This document shows positions 45,510 to 55,701 of a stretch of 64,000 nt of DNA, piece by piece. The position numbers and the translations under genes are program-made. The stretch lies in assembly GCF_001927245.1 (NCBI RefSeq), contig NZ_MJUX01000001.1, positions 1,240,001-1,304,000 of the forward strand, written 5' to 3'. This DNA is from Acuticoccus yangtzensis (GTDB lineage: Bacteria; Pseudomonadota; Alphaproteobacteria; Rhizobiales; Amorphaceae). The first letter of the stretch is position 1; each line of letters starts with the position of its first letter. The notes under the pieces are model-generated. The model made no database searches and had not been told where the DNA came from. It saw only the letters and a list, made by a program, of their open reading frames with translations.

Positions 45510-48236
45510 TCAGCCGGAGTTTCTGAGCCCGGCGGCGATGCCGTTGATGGTGAGGTTGATGCCGTGCGGCACCCGGTCGTCCGCGTCGCCCGCGCGGTGG
45601 CGCTTCATCAACTCGACCTGAAGGTGGTTGAGCGGGTCGAGATAGGGGAAGCGGTTGCGGATCGAGCGGGCGAGCAGCGGGTTGTCCGCCAGCAGCTCGG
45701 TCTGGCCGTTCACCTTGAACAGCATCGCCTTCGTCAGGTCGTGCTCGGCGCGGATGCGCGGGAAGATCGCGTCCCGCAGCGCCTTGTCGGTGACGAGTTC
45801 GGCATAGCGGGAGGCGATGGCGATATCGGTCTTGGACAGCACCATGTCGAGCGAGGACAGGAGTGTATCGAAATAAGGCCACTCGGCGGCGAGGCGGTGG
45901 AGCATGTCGAGCCCGCCTTCGTTGTCGGCCAGATAGCCCTCGACCGCGGTGCCGAAGCCGTACCAGCCCGGCAGCATCAGCCGGCACTGCGACCAGCCGA
46001 ACACCCAAGGGATCGCCCGCAGATCCTCGATGGCGCGCGAGTTCTTGCGGCTTGCGGGGCGGGAGCCGATGTTGAGGTTGGCGATCTCGCCAATCACCGT
46101 GGAGGACCAGAAATAATCCTCGAACCCGTCTGTCTCGTAGACCAGGGCGCGGTAGGCCTTGAAGGCGCGCTCGGACAGGTCATCCATCACCGCCATGAAT
46201 TCCGGCGGCGAGGAGCCGGCGGCCTCCGGCAGCATGGTCGCCTCCAGCGTGGCGGCGAGGATCGCCTCGAGGTTGCGCCGCCCCAGCTCGGGGTTTGAAT
46301 ATTTGCCGGTGATCACCTCGCCCTGCTCGGTGATGCGGATGGCGCCGGTCACCGCGCCCGCGGGCTGGGCCACGATCGCCTCATAGCTCGGCCCGCCGCC
46401 GCGGCCGACCGAACCGCCGCGGCCGTGGAACAGGCGGATGGACACGCCGTGCTTGGCGAACACGTCGACGAGCTGGTGCTCGGACTTGAACACCTCCCAG
46501 CGCGAGGTGAGGAAGCCGCCGTCCTTGTTGGAGTCCGAGTAGCCGAGCATCACCTCCTGCATGCGCCCGCGGCTGTCCAGAAGCGGCTTGTAGACCGGCA
46601 GGCTGAAGAGCCGGTCCATGATGCCGGGCGCGGCGCGCAGATCGCCGATGGTCTCGAACAGCGGCACGATGTTGAGGGCCAGCGTGTGGTCCATCGGCTG
46701 CATCAGGCCGACTTCCTTCAGGAGCACGGCCACTTCCAGAACGTCGCTGGCCGAATCCGCCTTGGAGATGATCGCGTTTTCGATCACCCGGTCGCCATAG
46801 GCCGCGCGCGCCGCCGCCGCCTGACGCAGGATGCCGAGCTCCTTCTCGGTCTCCTCGCTGTAATCGAGGAAGGGTGAGACGAGGATGCGCGGCGTCCCCA
46901 GCTCCGCCGACAGAAGCGCGATCTTGTCGTCTTCGGAGAGGCCGGCATAGTCCGCGGTCACGCCGGCCTTCGTGAAGAGTTCGCCCAGAACCCGCTCGTG
47001 GACGTCGGAATTCTGGCGCAGGTCGATGGTGGCGAGGTGAAAGCCGAAGATGTCGGCCGCGCGGCGAAGGTGGCGCAGGCGCCCGTTGGCGAGCCCTGCC
47101 GACCCGTTGGCCGACAGCGAGCGGTGGATGGCGGCGAGGTCCTGGCGGAACTCGTCCGGCCCGGCATAAGGCGGCGGGTCGAGGTGACCGTTCGGCTTGT
47201 GCAGCGCGGCGCGGGTTGCGGCGATGCGCTTGCTCACCCCGCTCAGGGCCCGGCGATAGGGCTCGGAGGCCTGATGCGGCGTCGGATCGGCGAGGGCGGC
47301 CATCTCGGCCACCTCTGCGCTCACCTTCACCAGCCGCTCGTCCAGCGACAATTCGCCCGCCAGGCTGAAGAGCTCGCGTTGATAGTGGTCGAAGATCTTG
47401 TCGCTGTTGAGGCCTGTGGCGGTCTTCAGCACGTCGGCGGTGACGAAGGGGTGGCCGTCCCGATCGCCGCCGATCCACGATCCCATGCGGAAGAAGGCCG
47501 GCAGCGGATCTTCCGCCGGATTGGCGCCGAGATCGTCCTCCAGCATGTTGTAGAGCCGCGGCAGCTCTTCGAGGAACGTATAGTCGTAGTAGGCGAGCGC
47601 GTTCACCACCTCGTCCGGCACGCCGAGGCGGTTGCGGCGCAGGATGGACGTCTGCCACAGCGTCAGGATGGCGCGTTCCAGCGTGCCCTCGGTGGCGGCC
47701 TCCTCCTGAGGGGTGAGGTTGCCGCGGTCGCGCGCGGTGAGGATGGCGGCGATCTCGCGCTCGCGGTCGAGGGCGGATTTGCGGCGCACCTCGGTCGGAT
47801 GGGCGGTCAAAACAGGGCTGATGAGGGCCTTGTCCAGGGCGCGGCGGATCTCGGTCGTGCCGATGCCGCCCTCCTTCAGCCGCTTCATGGTCATGTCGAG
47901 ACTGCCGCTGCGCGGCTCGGACCCGGCGATCTGGTGCGCACGGTTGCGGCGGATGTGGTGCTGATCCTCGCAGATGTTGGCGAGGTGGGAGAAGTAGCTG
48001 AAGGCGCGGATGACCTGGATCGCACCGCCCCGCGACAGGTGGGACAGGATGTCCTCCAACTCGTCGCGGGCGGTGGGGTCGTCGTCACGGTGGAAGCGCA
48101 GGCCGAGTTTGCGGACCTGCTCGACCAGGGCGTAGATCTCGCCGCCTTCCTGGGCGCGCACGACCTCGCCGAGGAGACGGCCTATGAGCCGGATATCCTC
48201 ACGCAGGGGGGCATCCTTGTCGGCTTCGGTGGTCAT
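45510..48236 (-). CDS. ppc: Phosphoenolpyruvate carboxylase
   Basis: 908 residues, normal length. LTAHPTEVRRKS holds the catalytic His, GSWIGGDRDGHPFV and MLGYSDSNKDGGFLTSRW are the signature motifs, FHGRGGSVGRGGGP is the mobile glycine loop, and the C-terminus ends near the ITINGIAAGLRNSG segment. It carboxylates PEP to oxaloacetate for anaplerosis. The ATG at 48236 follows GGGGAGA and is preferred over an upstream in-frame choice 64 codons earlier. Confidence 0.96.
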   Translation of the reverse strand: MTTEADKDAPLREDIRLIGRLLGEVVRAQEGGEIYALVEQVRKLGLRFHRDDDPTARDELEDILSHLSRGGAIQVIRAFSYFSHLANICEDQHHIRRNRAHQIAGSEPRSGSLDMTMKRLKEGGIGTTEIRRALDKALISPVLTAHPTEVRRKSALDREREIAAILTARDRGNLTPQEEAATEGTLERAILTLWQTSILRRNRLGVPDEVVNALAYYDYTFLEELPRLYNMLEDDLGANPAEDPLPAFFRMGSWIGGDRDGHPFVTADVLKTATGLNSDKIFDHYQRELFSLAGELSLDERLVKVSAEVAEMAALADPTPHQASEPYRRALSGVSKRIAATRAALHKPNGHLDPPPYAGPDEFRQDLAAIHRSLSANGSAGLANGRLRHLRRAADIFGFHLATIDLRQNSDVHERVLGELFTKAGVTADYAGLSEDDKIALLSAELGTPRILVSPFLDYSEETEKELGILRQAAAARAAYGDRVIENAIISKADSASDVLEVAVLLKEVGLMQPMDHTLALNIVPLFETIGDLRAAPGIMDRLFSLPVYKPLLDSRGRMQEVMLGYSDSNKDGGFLTSRWEVFKSEHQLVDVFAKHGVSIRLFHGRGGSVGRGGGPSYEAIVAQPAGAVTGAIRITEQGEVITGKYSNPELGRRNLEAILAATLEATMLPEAAGSSPPEFMAVMDDLSERAFKAYRALVYETDGFEDYFWSSTVIGEIANLNIGSRPASRKNSRAIEDLRAIPWVFGWSQCRLMLPGWYGFGTAVEGYLADNEGGLDMLHRLAAEWPYFDTLLSSLDMVLSKTDIAIASRYAELVTDKALRDAIFPRIRAEHDLTKAMLFKVNGQTELLADNPLLARSIRNRFPYLDPLNHLQVELMKRHRAGDADDRVPHGINLTINGIAAGLRNSG

Positions 48237-48513
48237 CGTGGTCTCCCCTGTCCACAAGGCAGCGCCGGCGCCATCCGAGCGCGCCGCGCCTGCCTCATTG
48301 CGATGCAATTCCCCGGCCAGGGCGCTATCCGCCCAATCTGTCGCCAATGATGAGCCGTCCGCTGCAATGTTCTGCGGAACAACCGGGTTCGATGCATAGC
48401 GAGCGCCCCCCTCCCCATGCATTTGCATACCTAAAAGTCACAACGATGGGCGAAGATGCCTCATACTTAGCATCGTTCGCGAATGTCCTGGGCACGAACT
48501 TTGGGGAGAAGGC

Positions 48514-48999
48514 ATGGACCCGCTGGCACTTGAAAAAGATGGCTTGACGCTGGCTGAGCTGCGCAAGGCGGTCGGGCGTGAGATGTGGGTCTCCCGCTGG
48601 TTCGAAGTCGACCAGGCGCTGATCGACCGGCACGCCGAGTCGAGCGGCGACAACCAGTTCATCCACGTCGACCCGGCGCGCGCCAAGGTGGAATCGCCCT
48701 TCGGCGGCACCATCGCCCACGGTTTCCTGACCCTGTCGCTTCTGCCGGCCATGTCGAACGACGCGCTGCCGCCGCGCGCCGGTGTGCGCATGACGCTGGA
48801 CTACGGGTTCGACCGGGTGCGCTTTCTGGCGCCGGTACGCTGCGGCTCGCGGGTTCGAGGCCGCTTCTCCCTCACCCATCTCGACGATCAGACCCCCGCC
48901 GAGCTGACCCTGACCTGGTCGGTGACGGTCGAGGTCGAAGGCGGGTTGAAGCCCGTGCTCGCCGCGACCTGGATCACGCGGCAATATCTGGAAGACTGA
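48514..48999 (+). CDS. MaoC-like hot-dog dehydratase
   Basis: 161 residues with the MaoC/(R)-hydratase motif: DQALIDRHAESSGDNQFIHVDP, then GGTIAHGFLTLSL, containing the Asp/His pair. NodN-type members share this length. It likely hydrates enoyl-CoA or a related thioester. GGGGAGAAGG precedes the ATG. It is divergent from ppc across a 277-base gap that holds an AT-richer promoter region near 48420-48490. Confidence 0.88.
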   Translation: MDPLALEKDGLTLAELRKAVGREMWVSRWFEVDQALIDRHAESSGDNQFIHVDPARAKVESPFGGTIAHGFLTLSLLPAMSNDALPPRAGVRMTLDYGFDRVRFLAPVRCGSRVRGRFSLTHLDDQTPAELTLTWSVTVEVEGGLKPVLAATWITRQYLED

Positions 49000-49445
49000 G
49001 CCGCACCGCCGGCCGACCTGTGGCGGCCGCCGCCCCGTCGTCGAGCGGCTTCGAGCCTGCCGAGCCGGCATTGGCCGCGTGGCGCCTCTCCCCGGCGCCC
49101 CCTCCCCAGCGCCCTCGCCGGTCCCGCGGCACTGGCCATCCCACCATCTCACTCGCCGTTCTGCCCGTTTTGCAGCGCCGCCGGCCGTGGCGGACCTGGG
49201 CCTCGGCACGCCGCCGCGCGCAACCGCTCGCCGGGCATGGCGTCGCGCGGCACGGCCTCGCCTTGCGGATCGGTCACAAAGCGTGATCGCCGCCCCCGCC
49301 GCAGCGCGTTGATGTTGCGGTATGTTGCCGCTAATCGAAACCTCCTGCCCTGGGCCGCAGCGCCCTTCTGCGGCAGCCGGACCCGCCTCGACGGGTCTTG
49401 CGGGGACAGATCGCGCCCGGTTGCGGCGCTGGCCGGGAGGGCCGC
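49000..49445. other. 446-base intergenic stretch
   Basis: Very GC-rich, without a convincing gene or terminator. The part around 49309-49335 (TTGATG, then GCTAAT) is a weak promoter-like match for the GST gene. Confidence 0.4.
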
Positions 49446-50096
49446 ATGGCAGACCTCGTCTTCTACACCAACCCGATGTCGCGCGGGCGCATCGCCCGGT
49501 GGATGCTGGAAGAGACCGGCGGCCCCTATGACGCCGTCATCCTCAACTACGACGATACCGAGCCCAGCATGGCCGGCGCCGCCTTCCGCTCCATCAACCC
49601 GATGGGCAAGGTCCCCGCGATCGTCCACAACGGCCAGGTCGTCACCGAATGCGCGGCGATCTGCGCCTACCTCGCCGACGCCTTTCCGGAGGCGGGCCTC
49701 GCCCCCGCCCCGGCTGACCGCGGCGCTTATTATCGCTGGCTCTTCTTCGCGGCGGGCTGCGTGGAGGCCGCCGTCACCACCCGCACGCTACAGCTCGAGA
49801 TCCCGGCCGTGCGCCAACGCATGGTCGGCTTCGGCAGCTACGAGCGCACCTTAGACGTGCTGGAGGGCGCGGTGTCGGCCGGTCCCTTCGTCGCCGGCGA
49901 CACCTTCACGGCGGCGGACGTCTATGTCGGCGCGCAGGTGATTTTCGGCACCAGCTTCGGCACCATAGAGCCGCGTCCCGCCTTCACTGCTTATGCCGAC
50001 CGGCTGAAGGCACGCCCCGCCTATCTCAAGGCCACCGCCATCGACGATGCCGACGCCGCGGCGAGGGCCGCCTCGGGCGCCGCCGCCCGCGCCTGA
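49446..50096 (+). CDS. Glutathione S-transferase family protein
   Basis: 216 residues. The thioredoxin-like N-domain starts LVFYTNPMSRGRIARWMLEE, with Ser in the position of the glutathione-activating residue, and contains NPMGKVPAIVHNGQVVTECAAICAYLAD (glutathione-binding cis-Pro and the ES-like TE). The helical C-domain is complete (GDTFTAADVYVGAQV). The ATG at 49446 begins the first strand. Substrate unknown. Confidence 0.92.
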   Translation: MADLVFYTNPMSRGRIARWMLEETGGPYDAVILNYDDTEPSMAGAAFRSINPMGKVPAIVHNGQVVTECAAICAYLADAFPEAGLAPAPADRGAYYRWLFFAAGCVEAAVTTRTLQLEIPAVRQRMVGFGSYERTLDVLEGAVSAGPFVAGDTFTAADVYVGAQVIFGTSFGTIEPRPAFTAYADRLKARPAYLKATAIDDADAAARAASGAAARA

Positions 50097-50169
50097 TCCC
50101 GCTTCAGCCCGCACGCCCTCTTGCGCCTCCATTCGCCCCGCCATTCGCCCCCGCTGCACGACGAGACCC

Positions 50170-50763
50170 ATGACCGCCAAGCCCCCCATCATCGCCGCCA
50201 CGCTGACGGACGACCACGTCACCCTCGTGCCGCTCGACCCGTCCCACCATGACGGGCTGGTCGAGGCGGCGAAGGACGGCGACCTTTGGCGCCTATGGTA
50301 CACGTCGGTGCCCTCGCCGGAGGGGATGGCGCGGGAGATCGACCGGCGGCTGGGGCTCCAAGAGGCCCGTTCGATGGTGCCCTGGACGGTGATCGACGCG
50401 GATGGGCGCATCGCCGGCATGACCACCTACATGAACATCGACAACACCAACCAGCGGGTGGAGATCGGCTCCACCTGGTACGCGCGCCGAGTGCAGCGCA
50501 CGCCGCTCAACACCGAGGCGAAGCGCCTGCTGCTCGGCTACGCCTTCGACACGCTGGACTGCATCGCGGTGGAATTTCGCACCCACTTCATGAACCGGCA
50601 GAGCCGTAAGGCGATCGAGCGGCTGGGCGCCAAGCTGGACGGCGTGCTGCGCAACCACCAGGTGGCGCCCGACGGCAGCCTGCGCGACACGGTGGTCTAT
50701 TCCATCCTCCCCGGCGAATGGCCCGCCGTCCGCAGCAATCTCACCGGCATGCTGGCCCGCTGA
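50170..50763 (+). CDS. GNAT-family N-acetyltransferase (RimJ/RimL-like)
   Basis: 197 residues. VTLVPLDPSHHDGL is the family start, VEIGSTWYARRVQRTPLNTEAKRLLLGYAF spans the acetyl-CoA pocket with the R/Q-x-x-G/A variant, and VEFRTHFMNRQSRKAIERLGAK is the RimJ/L C-terminal motif. Probably acetylates a protein N-terminus or small amine. Confidence 0.88.
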   Translation: MTAKPPIIAATLTDDHVTLVPLDPSHHDGLVEAAKDGDLWRLWYTSVPSPEGMAREIDRRLGLQEARSMVPWTVIDADGRIAGMTTYMNIDNTNQRVEIGSTWYARRVQRTPLNTEAKRLLLGYAFDTLDCIAVEFRTHFMNRQSRKAIERLGAKLDGVLRNHQVAPDGSLRDTVVYSILPGEWPAVRSNLTGMLAR

Positions 50764-51210
50764 GCCCTGCCGCGTCGCCACCCCCTATCGTTGGCCGCAA
50801 GAGCATCGTCGCCCCCTGATGGTGCTCGCCGGGCACCTCCCCCTCAGGCCGCGGCCCAGCTGGGCATCTTCACCCCTGACGGCTTGGCCGGGCATCTTCA
50901 CCCGCTGACTGTTCCGCCGGGCATTCAGTCCCTGGCCGTGGCCGCCGGGCGTTCACCGCTGGCGGTGCCCAACGGTCGAAGCGTGAAAGGCGGCGGGATC
51001 GCTCACCCGCCGAGCTGCCCGCCGACAGCGCGACCCCGCGCCGCGCTTCTCCCTGCCCCAGCTTGTGCGCCATGCTTAGGGACGTCCCGCGCCCCCCTGG
51101 GCGTGTGCGCACAGACGGCAGACGGCAGACGGCAGACGGCAGACGGCAGACGGCAGACGGCAGACGGCAGACGGCAGACGGCAGACGGCAGACGGCAGAC
51201 GGCAGAGACG
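50764..51210. other. 447-base intergenic stretch with two kinds of repeats
   Basis: No gene is convincing here. Around 50829-50960 is a decayed minisatellite of about 28-base period with a GGGCATCTTCACCC core seen twice perfectly (near 50862 and 50890). At 51112-51206 is a perfect heptanucleotide tandem repeat ending four bases before the next ATG. Confidence 0.6.
51112..51206 (+). repeat. Perfect CAGACGG heptanucleotide tandem repeat
   Basis: 95 bases of an uninterrupted 7-base unit, about 13.6 copies, ending four bases before the ceramidase-like start codon. A 7-base unit is not a multiple of three, so copy-number slippage would shift any frame read through it. On the frame shared with the downstream gene the repeat is open, reading (ADGRRQT)n. 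Confidence 0.95.
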
Positions 51211-51876
51211 ATGGACTGGCACCAAACGATCGACAATTATTGCGAGCGGCTCTCCCCCGCCTTCTGGGCCGAGCCGGTCAACGCCGTCACCAACGCCGCC
51301 TTCATCATCGCCGCGGCCGTCGCCCTCGTCATGGCGCACCGGCGCGGGCAGCTCGACGGGGCGGTGATCCTCCTCACCGTCATCCTGTCGGCCATCGGCA
51401 TCGGCTCGTTCCTGTTCCACACCTTCGCCACGCGCTGGGCGGTGATGGCGGATGTGATCCCGATCCAGATCTTCATCCTCACTTTTTTCGCGCTGGCGAT
51501 GCGCCGGTTCGCGGGAATGCCCTGGTGGGGCACGCTCATGGCGACGGCGGGCTTCGTCGCCTTCTCCATCGCCGGAGGGCGCGCGGCCGCCATGCTCGGC
51601 GACCTCAACGGCTCCGAAGGCTACCTGCCGCCGCTCGCCGGCCTCTTCGTGGTCGGGGCCATTCTCCTCGCCGCCGGACGGAGCGGGGCGGGCTGGTCGC
51701 TCATCGTCGCGGCCGCCATCTTCGCCGTCTCGCTCACCTTCCGCACGCTCGACATGGCGGTGTGCGGCGCCTTCCCTCTCGGCACGCATTTCATGTGGCA
51801 CACGCTCAACGGCGTGCTCCTCGGCCATCTCATCGTGGCCATGATCCGCTTCGGCGCCGTGCCCGCGCGCCCTTAG
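51211..51876 (+). CDS. Ceramidase-like integral membrane hydrolase (CREST family)
   Basis: 221 residues with about seven hydrophobic helices. Features of the alkaline ceramidase/CREST superfamily are present: ERLSPAFWAEPVNAVTNAAFI at the start, GSFLFHTFATRWAVMADVIPIQ with the zinc/catalytic Ser-His-Asp set, and GTHFMWHTLNG with two further His. The start codon follows a heptanucleotide repeat so that its ribosome-binding site is poor or lies inside the repeat. Expression could vary with repeat length. The lipid substrate is unknown. Confidence 0.82.
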   Translation: MDWHQTIDNYCERLSPAFWAEPVNAVTNAAFIIAAAVALVMAHRRGQLDGAVILLTVILSAIGIGSFLFHTFATRWAVMADVIPIQIFILTFFALAMRRFAGMPWWGTLMATAGFVAFSIAGGRAAAMLGDLNGSEGYLPPLAGLFVVGAILLAAGRSGAGWSLIVAAAIFAVSLTFRTLDMAVCGAFPLGTHFMWHTLNGVLLGHLIVAMIRFGAVPARP

Positions 51877-51901
51877 GCGCGCTGGTCGGCCGGGCCCCCG
51901 C

Positions 51902-52642
51902 TCAGCCCTTCTTCGGCGCGGCGATGGCGATCCCCAGAAAATCGTCGGCCTTCAGGCTGGCCCCGCCGACCAGCGCGCCGTCCACATTCTCGACCGCGAG
52001 AAGCTCGGCCGCGTTGGACGGTTTCACCGAGCCGCCATAGAGAATGCGCACCGGCACATCGAACCGCTCTTCCAGCTTGGCACGGATCAACGCATGGACC
52101 GCGGCCACATCCTCCACCGAGGGCGTGCGCCCGGTGCCGATCGCCCACACCGGCTCGTAGGCGATGACGAGCTTGGCCGCGTCCAGCGACGGCGGCGCGG
52201 AGGCGTCCACCTGGGCGGCGACCACGCTCTCGGTCTGGCCGGCGTCGCGCTCGGCCTCCGTCTCGCCGACGCAGACGATCGCCGTCAGCCCGGCGCGCTG
52301 GGCCGCCGCGGCCTTTTCGGCCACGAGCTGGTTGGTCTCGCCATGGTCCGCCCGGCGCTCCGAATGGCCGACGATCACCGCCGAGGCACCGCACGCGGCC
52401 AGCATCTCGGCCGAGATGTCGCCGGTGTGGGCGCCCTTCTCCTTCGGGTGGCAGTCCTGCCCGCCGATGGCGATTTTGGACACCGTCGCCCGGTCGGCGA
52501 ACTTGGAGATGAGGACGGCCGGAGGGCATACGAGAAGGTCGATGCCGCGGGCGGTGGCCTCGGGGGCACGGGCGATCATGCGGCCGAACTCCTCCATGGA
52601 GTCGGGCGTGCCGTTCATTTTCCAGTTGCCTGCGATGAGCAT
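51902..52642 (-). CDS. tpiA: Triosephosphate isomerase
   Basis: 246 residues with catalytic Lys8 (NWKMN), His93 (VGHSERR) and Glu163 ([10 protein letters not shown]), plus the phosphate loop ILYGGSVKP. It interconverts glyceraldehyde 3-phosphate and dihydroxyacetone phosphate. AGGAGG precedes the ATG. Divergent from ppiD-like gene; the reading direction away from it is normal for this locus. Confidence 0.97.
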   Translation of the reverse strand: MLIAGNWKMNGTPDSMEEFGRMIARAPEATARGIDLLVCPPAVLISKFADRATVSKIAIGGQDCHPKEKGAHTGDISAEMLAACGASAVIVGHSERRADHGETNQLVAEKAAAAQRAGLTAIVCVGETEAERDAGQTESVVAAQVDASAPPSLDAAKLVIAYEPVWAIGTGRTPSVEDVAAVHALIRAKLEERFDVPVRILYGGSVKPSNAAELLAVENVDGALVGGASLKADDFLGIAIAAPKKG

Positions 52643-52752
52643 TCTGTGTCCCTTTCCTCCTGCGGCCGGCGGCTGGGGCGCGCCGATTGGGCCTCTTGCC
52701 GCTGCAGTCTATCGTGCGTATGCCGCGCAGCGCGTAAACAAACGGCTCTACC

Positions 52753-54639
52753 ATGTTGAATGCACTGAGAAGTGCGGCGAAAGGCACCCTCGCCAAGCTT
52801 CTGATCGCCCTACTCGTCATGTCCTTCGCCGTCTGGGGCGTCGCCGACTTTGTGAACACGGTCAACCCGACCGAGGTGGCCCGCGTCGGCGACACGCCCG
52901 TGTCCTCGCGCGAGTTCGAACGCGTCTGGCGCATGCAAAATGCGCGCATTACGCAACAGCTCGGCCGCCAATTGTCGCCGCAGGAGGTCCAGGCCTTCGG
53001 CCTCGCCGAGAGCGTCCTGCAGTCGCTCGTTTCCGAGGCGGTGCAGGTGGACGCGGCGCGCGACCTCGGCGTCGACATCAGCGATGCCGCCCTTGCCGAG
53101 CGCATCCGCACCGATCCGCGCTTCGCCCCCGGCGGCAACTTCGACCGCATGGCCTTCGACCGCTATCTCGCCAATCTCGGCTACAACGAGAACGAGTTTA
53201 TCGGCATCGAGCGGCAAGGCGCCATCCAGGAGCTGTGGACGAACAGCCTCGTCGGCGGCCTCAACGCCCCGAACATCTACCTCGCCGCCGTCAACCGCTT
53301 CGCCAATCAGACCCGCACGGTGAGCTATTTCACCCTCGGCAACGACGCGATCGGCACCATCGACGATCCGTCCGAGGAAGAGCTGCGCGCCTTCTACGAC
53401 GCCAATCAGGACGATTTTCGCGCGCCCGAGCGGCGCAGCTTCAGCATCGTCACCCTGTCGGCGGACGAGCTGGCCGAGCCGGACCTCGTCAGCGAAGACG
53501 CCGTGCGCCGCGCCTACGAGACCGACGGCGCCTACGGCGAGGTCGAGCGGCGCCAGGTGCAGCAGATCGTTCTGGACGACAAGGAGATCGCCGAGAACGC
53601 CGCGCAGGCGATCAACGACGGCTACGCCTTCTCGTCGATCCTGCGCCAGCTCGACCGGCGCAGCGCCGACGTCGACCTCGGCCTGATCACCCGCGCCGAC
53701 ATCTTCGACCCCGCCATCGCCGAGGCCGCCTTCTCGCTGGAAGAGCGCAAGGCCACCGTGGTCGACGGCCGCTTCGGGCCGACGCTCATTCGCGTGTCGG
53801 AGATCCAGCCGGCCCAGAAGCGCCCCTTCGAGGAGGTGGAAGGCGAGATCCGCGCGTCCCTCGCCCTCGACGAGGCGATGGATCAGGCCCGCGCGCTGCA
53901 GACCGATGTGACCGACGCGGTCGCAGGTGGCGCCCCGGTGTCGGAGATCGGCGAACGCTTCGACCTTCCCGTTCAGTCCTTCAGCGCGATCGACCGCAAC
54001 GGCATGGACCAGGACCGCCAAGAGGTGGACATTCCGGGTGCGGCCGCGGTGATCAACGCCGCCTTCGCCGCCGATGCCGGCAGCGATGCCGTCGCCGTCG
54101 ACGAAGGGGACGCCACCTACTGGGTGCAGGTCGACACCGTGATCGAGGCAGACGTTCGCCCGTTCGAGGAGGCCCAGCTCGACGTTCTCGTCGCCTGGAC
54201 CGCGGCCGAGAGGACCGAACGGCTGAACGCTGTCGCCGAAGAGGCCGTCGCCGCGCTCGAGGGGGGCGAGGACATCGCCGCCGTGGCCGCGCGCTATGGC
54301 GCCGAGGTCGCGACCTCCGATCCGTTCACCTTCAACGCCGCGCCTGAGGGGCTGCCGGACGGCGTCGCCGCCGAGGCGTTCGAAGGCGGCACCGGCCACG
54401 CTGCCGCCGTGACGAACGGCGAGGAGCGGATCGTTCTGGAGGTGACCGACATCGTCGAGCCGTTCTTCTTCGAGAACGACCCGGCACTGTCGCAGACGCG
54501 CCAGCAGCTCAACCAGGGCATCGGCACCGCGGTCCTTTATGACCTGCTCAATGCCTGGCAGACCGAGGTCGGCGCCACGGTGAACCGCCAGATCATGGAC
54601 CAGATCACGGGCGTCGCCCCGGCACAGGGCCGGATCTGA
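52753..54639 (+). CDS. PpiD-like membrane-anchored periplasmic chaperone/prolyl isomerase
   Basis: 628 residues. A short cytoplasmic start and one membrane helix (LAKLLIALLVMSFAVWGVADFV) are followed by a SurA-type N-domain (VARVGDTPVSSREFERVW, LSPQEVQAFGL) and a parvulin-like region around residues 250-360. The layout is that of PpiD, which helps folding of exported and outer-membrane proteins at the Sec exit. Divergent from tpiA over a 110-base gap. Confidence 0.9.
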   Translation: MLNALRSAAKGTLAKLLIALLVMSFAVWGVADFVNTVNPTEVARVGDTPVSSREFERVWRMQNARITQQLGRQLSPQEVQAFGLAESVLQSLVSEAVQVDAARDLGVDISDAALAERIRTDPRFAPGGNFDRMAFDRYLANLGYNENEFIGIERQGAIQELWTNSLVGGLNAPNIYLAAVNRFANQTRTVSYFTLGNDAIGTIDDPSEEELRAFYDANQDDFRAPERRSFSIVTLSADELAEPDLVSEDAVRRAYETDGAYGEVERRQVQQIVLDDKEIAENAAQAINDGYAFSSILRQLDRRSADVDLGLITRADIFDPAIAEAAFSLEERKATVVDGRFGPTLIRVSEIQPAQKRPFEEVEGEIRASLALDEAMDQARALQTDVTDAVAGGAPVSEIGERFDLPVQSFSAIDRNGMDQDRQEVDIPGAAAVINAAFAADAGSDAVAVDEGDATYWVQVDTVIEADVRPFEEAQLDVLVAWTAAERTERLNAVAEEAVAALEGGEDIAAVAARYGAEVATSDPFTFNAAPEGLPDGVAAEAFEGGTGHAAAVTNGEERIVLEVTDIVEPFFFENDPALSQTRQQLNQGIGTAVLYDLLNAWQTEVGATVNRQIMDQITGVAPAQGRI

Positions 54640-54669
54640 TGACGCGGCCGGGACCGAGCCACGCCGGGG

Positions 54670-55701
54670 GTGCGCGTGGCTGACCTCAAGACCTTCATCG
54701 CCAAGGCCGCGGACGGCGGGGCTCTCAGCCGCGCCGAAGCCGCCGCCGCTTTCGACGTGTTGATGTCGGGCGAGGCCACACCGGCGCAGATCGGCGGCCT
54801 CCTGATGGCGCTGCGCGTCCGCGGCGAAACGGTCGACGAGATCGCCGGCGCGGTGGAGGTGATGCGCGCCCGCATGACGCCCGTCGCCGCCCCCGCCGAC
54901 GCCATCGACATCGTCGGCACCGGCGGCGACGCCAAGGGCACCTACAACGTTTCCACCTGCGCGGCCTTCATCGTCGCGGCCGCCGGTGTGCCGGTCGCCA
55001 AGCACGGCAACAGGGCGCTGTCGTCGAAGTCGGGCGCGGCGGACTGCCTCGCCTCGCTCGGCATCGCGCTGGACCTGTCGCCGGACGGCATCGCCCGCTG
55101 CATCCGCGAGGCGGGGATCGGCTTCATGTTCGCCCCCGCCCACCATGCGGCGATGAAGCACGTCGGCCCCGCCCGCGTGGAGCTTGGCACCCGCACGATC
55201 TTTAACCTTCTCGGCCCCATGTCGAACCCCGCGGGGGTGAAGCGCCAGCTTCTCGGCGTTTTCGCGCCGCAGTGGGTGCGCCCGCTGGCGGAGGCTCTTG
55301 CCGCGCTGGGCGCCGAGCGCGTCTGGGTCGTCCACGGCACGGACGGGCTCGACGAGATGTCGACCACCGCGCCGACCGAGGTCGCGGCCGTGGAGAACGG
55401 CGCCGTCACCACATTCACCGTCACGCCAGAGGATGCCGGTCTGCCGCGCGCCGACATGGACGACCTCATCGGCGGTGACGGCGCCCACAACGCCGCGGCC
55501 CTGCGCGACGTGTTGGCCGGCCGCCCCAGCGCTTACCGCGACATCGCCTGCCTCAACGCCGCCGGTGCGTTGATCGTGGCGGGGAAGGCCGCGACCTTGG
55601 CCGAAGGGGTCGGCCTCGCCCAGTCGCTGCTCGACGACGGGTCGGCAGCCGCGCGGCTCGACGCGCTGGTCTCCGTCTCCAAATCCGCCGCCGCGCACTG
55701 A
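54670..55701 (+). CDS. trpD: Anthranilate phosphoribosyltransferase
   Basis: 343 residues with the PRPP-binding [33 protein letters not shown] and the anthranilate-binding [13 protein letters not shown]. It makes phosphoribosylanthranilate in tryptophan synthesis. The GTG at 54670 (or the GTG two codons later) starts the protein; GGGGGTG lies upstream. The trpE/trpG genes are not adjacent. A 274-base gap separates it from the trpC-moaC gene. Confidence 0.96.
   Translation: MRVADLKTFIAKAADGGALSRAEAAAAFDVLMSGEATPAQIGGLLMALRVRGETVDEIAGAVEVMRARMTPVAAPADAIDIVGTGGDAKGTYNVSTCAAFIVAAAGVPVAKHGNRALSSKSGAADCLASLGIALDLSPDGIARCIREAGIGFMFAPAHHAAMKHVGPARVELGTRTIFNLLGPMSNPAGVKRQLLGVFAPQWVRPLAEALAALGAERVWVVHGTDGLDEMSTTAPTEVAAVENGAVTTFTVTPEDAGLPRADMDDLIGGDGAHNAAALRDVLAGRPSAYRDIACLNAAGALIVAGKAATLAEGVGLAQSLLDDGSAAARLDALVSVSKSAAAH

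Noticed and set aside
51112-51206. Tandem repeat as CRISPR or origin iterons
   Set aside because: Copies are contiguous without spacers and no replication or cas gene is near.
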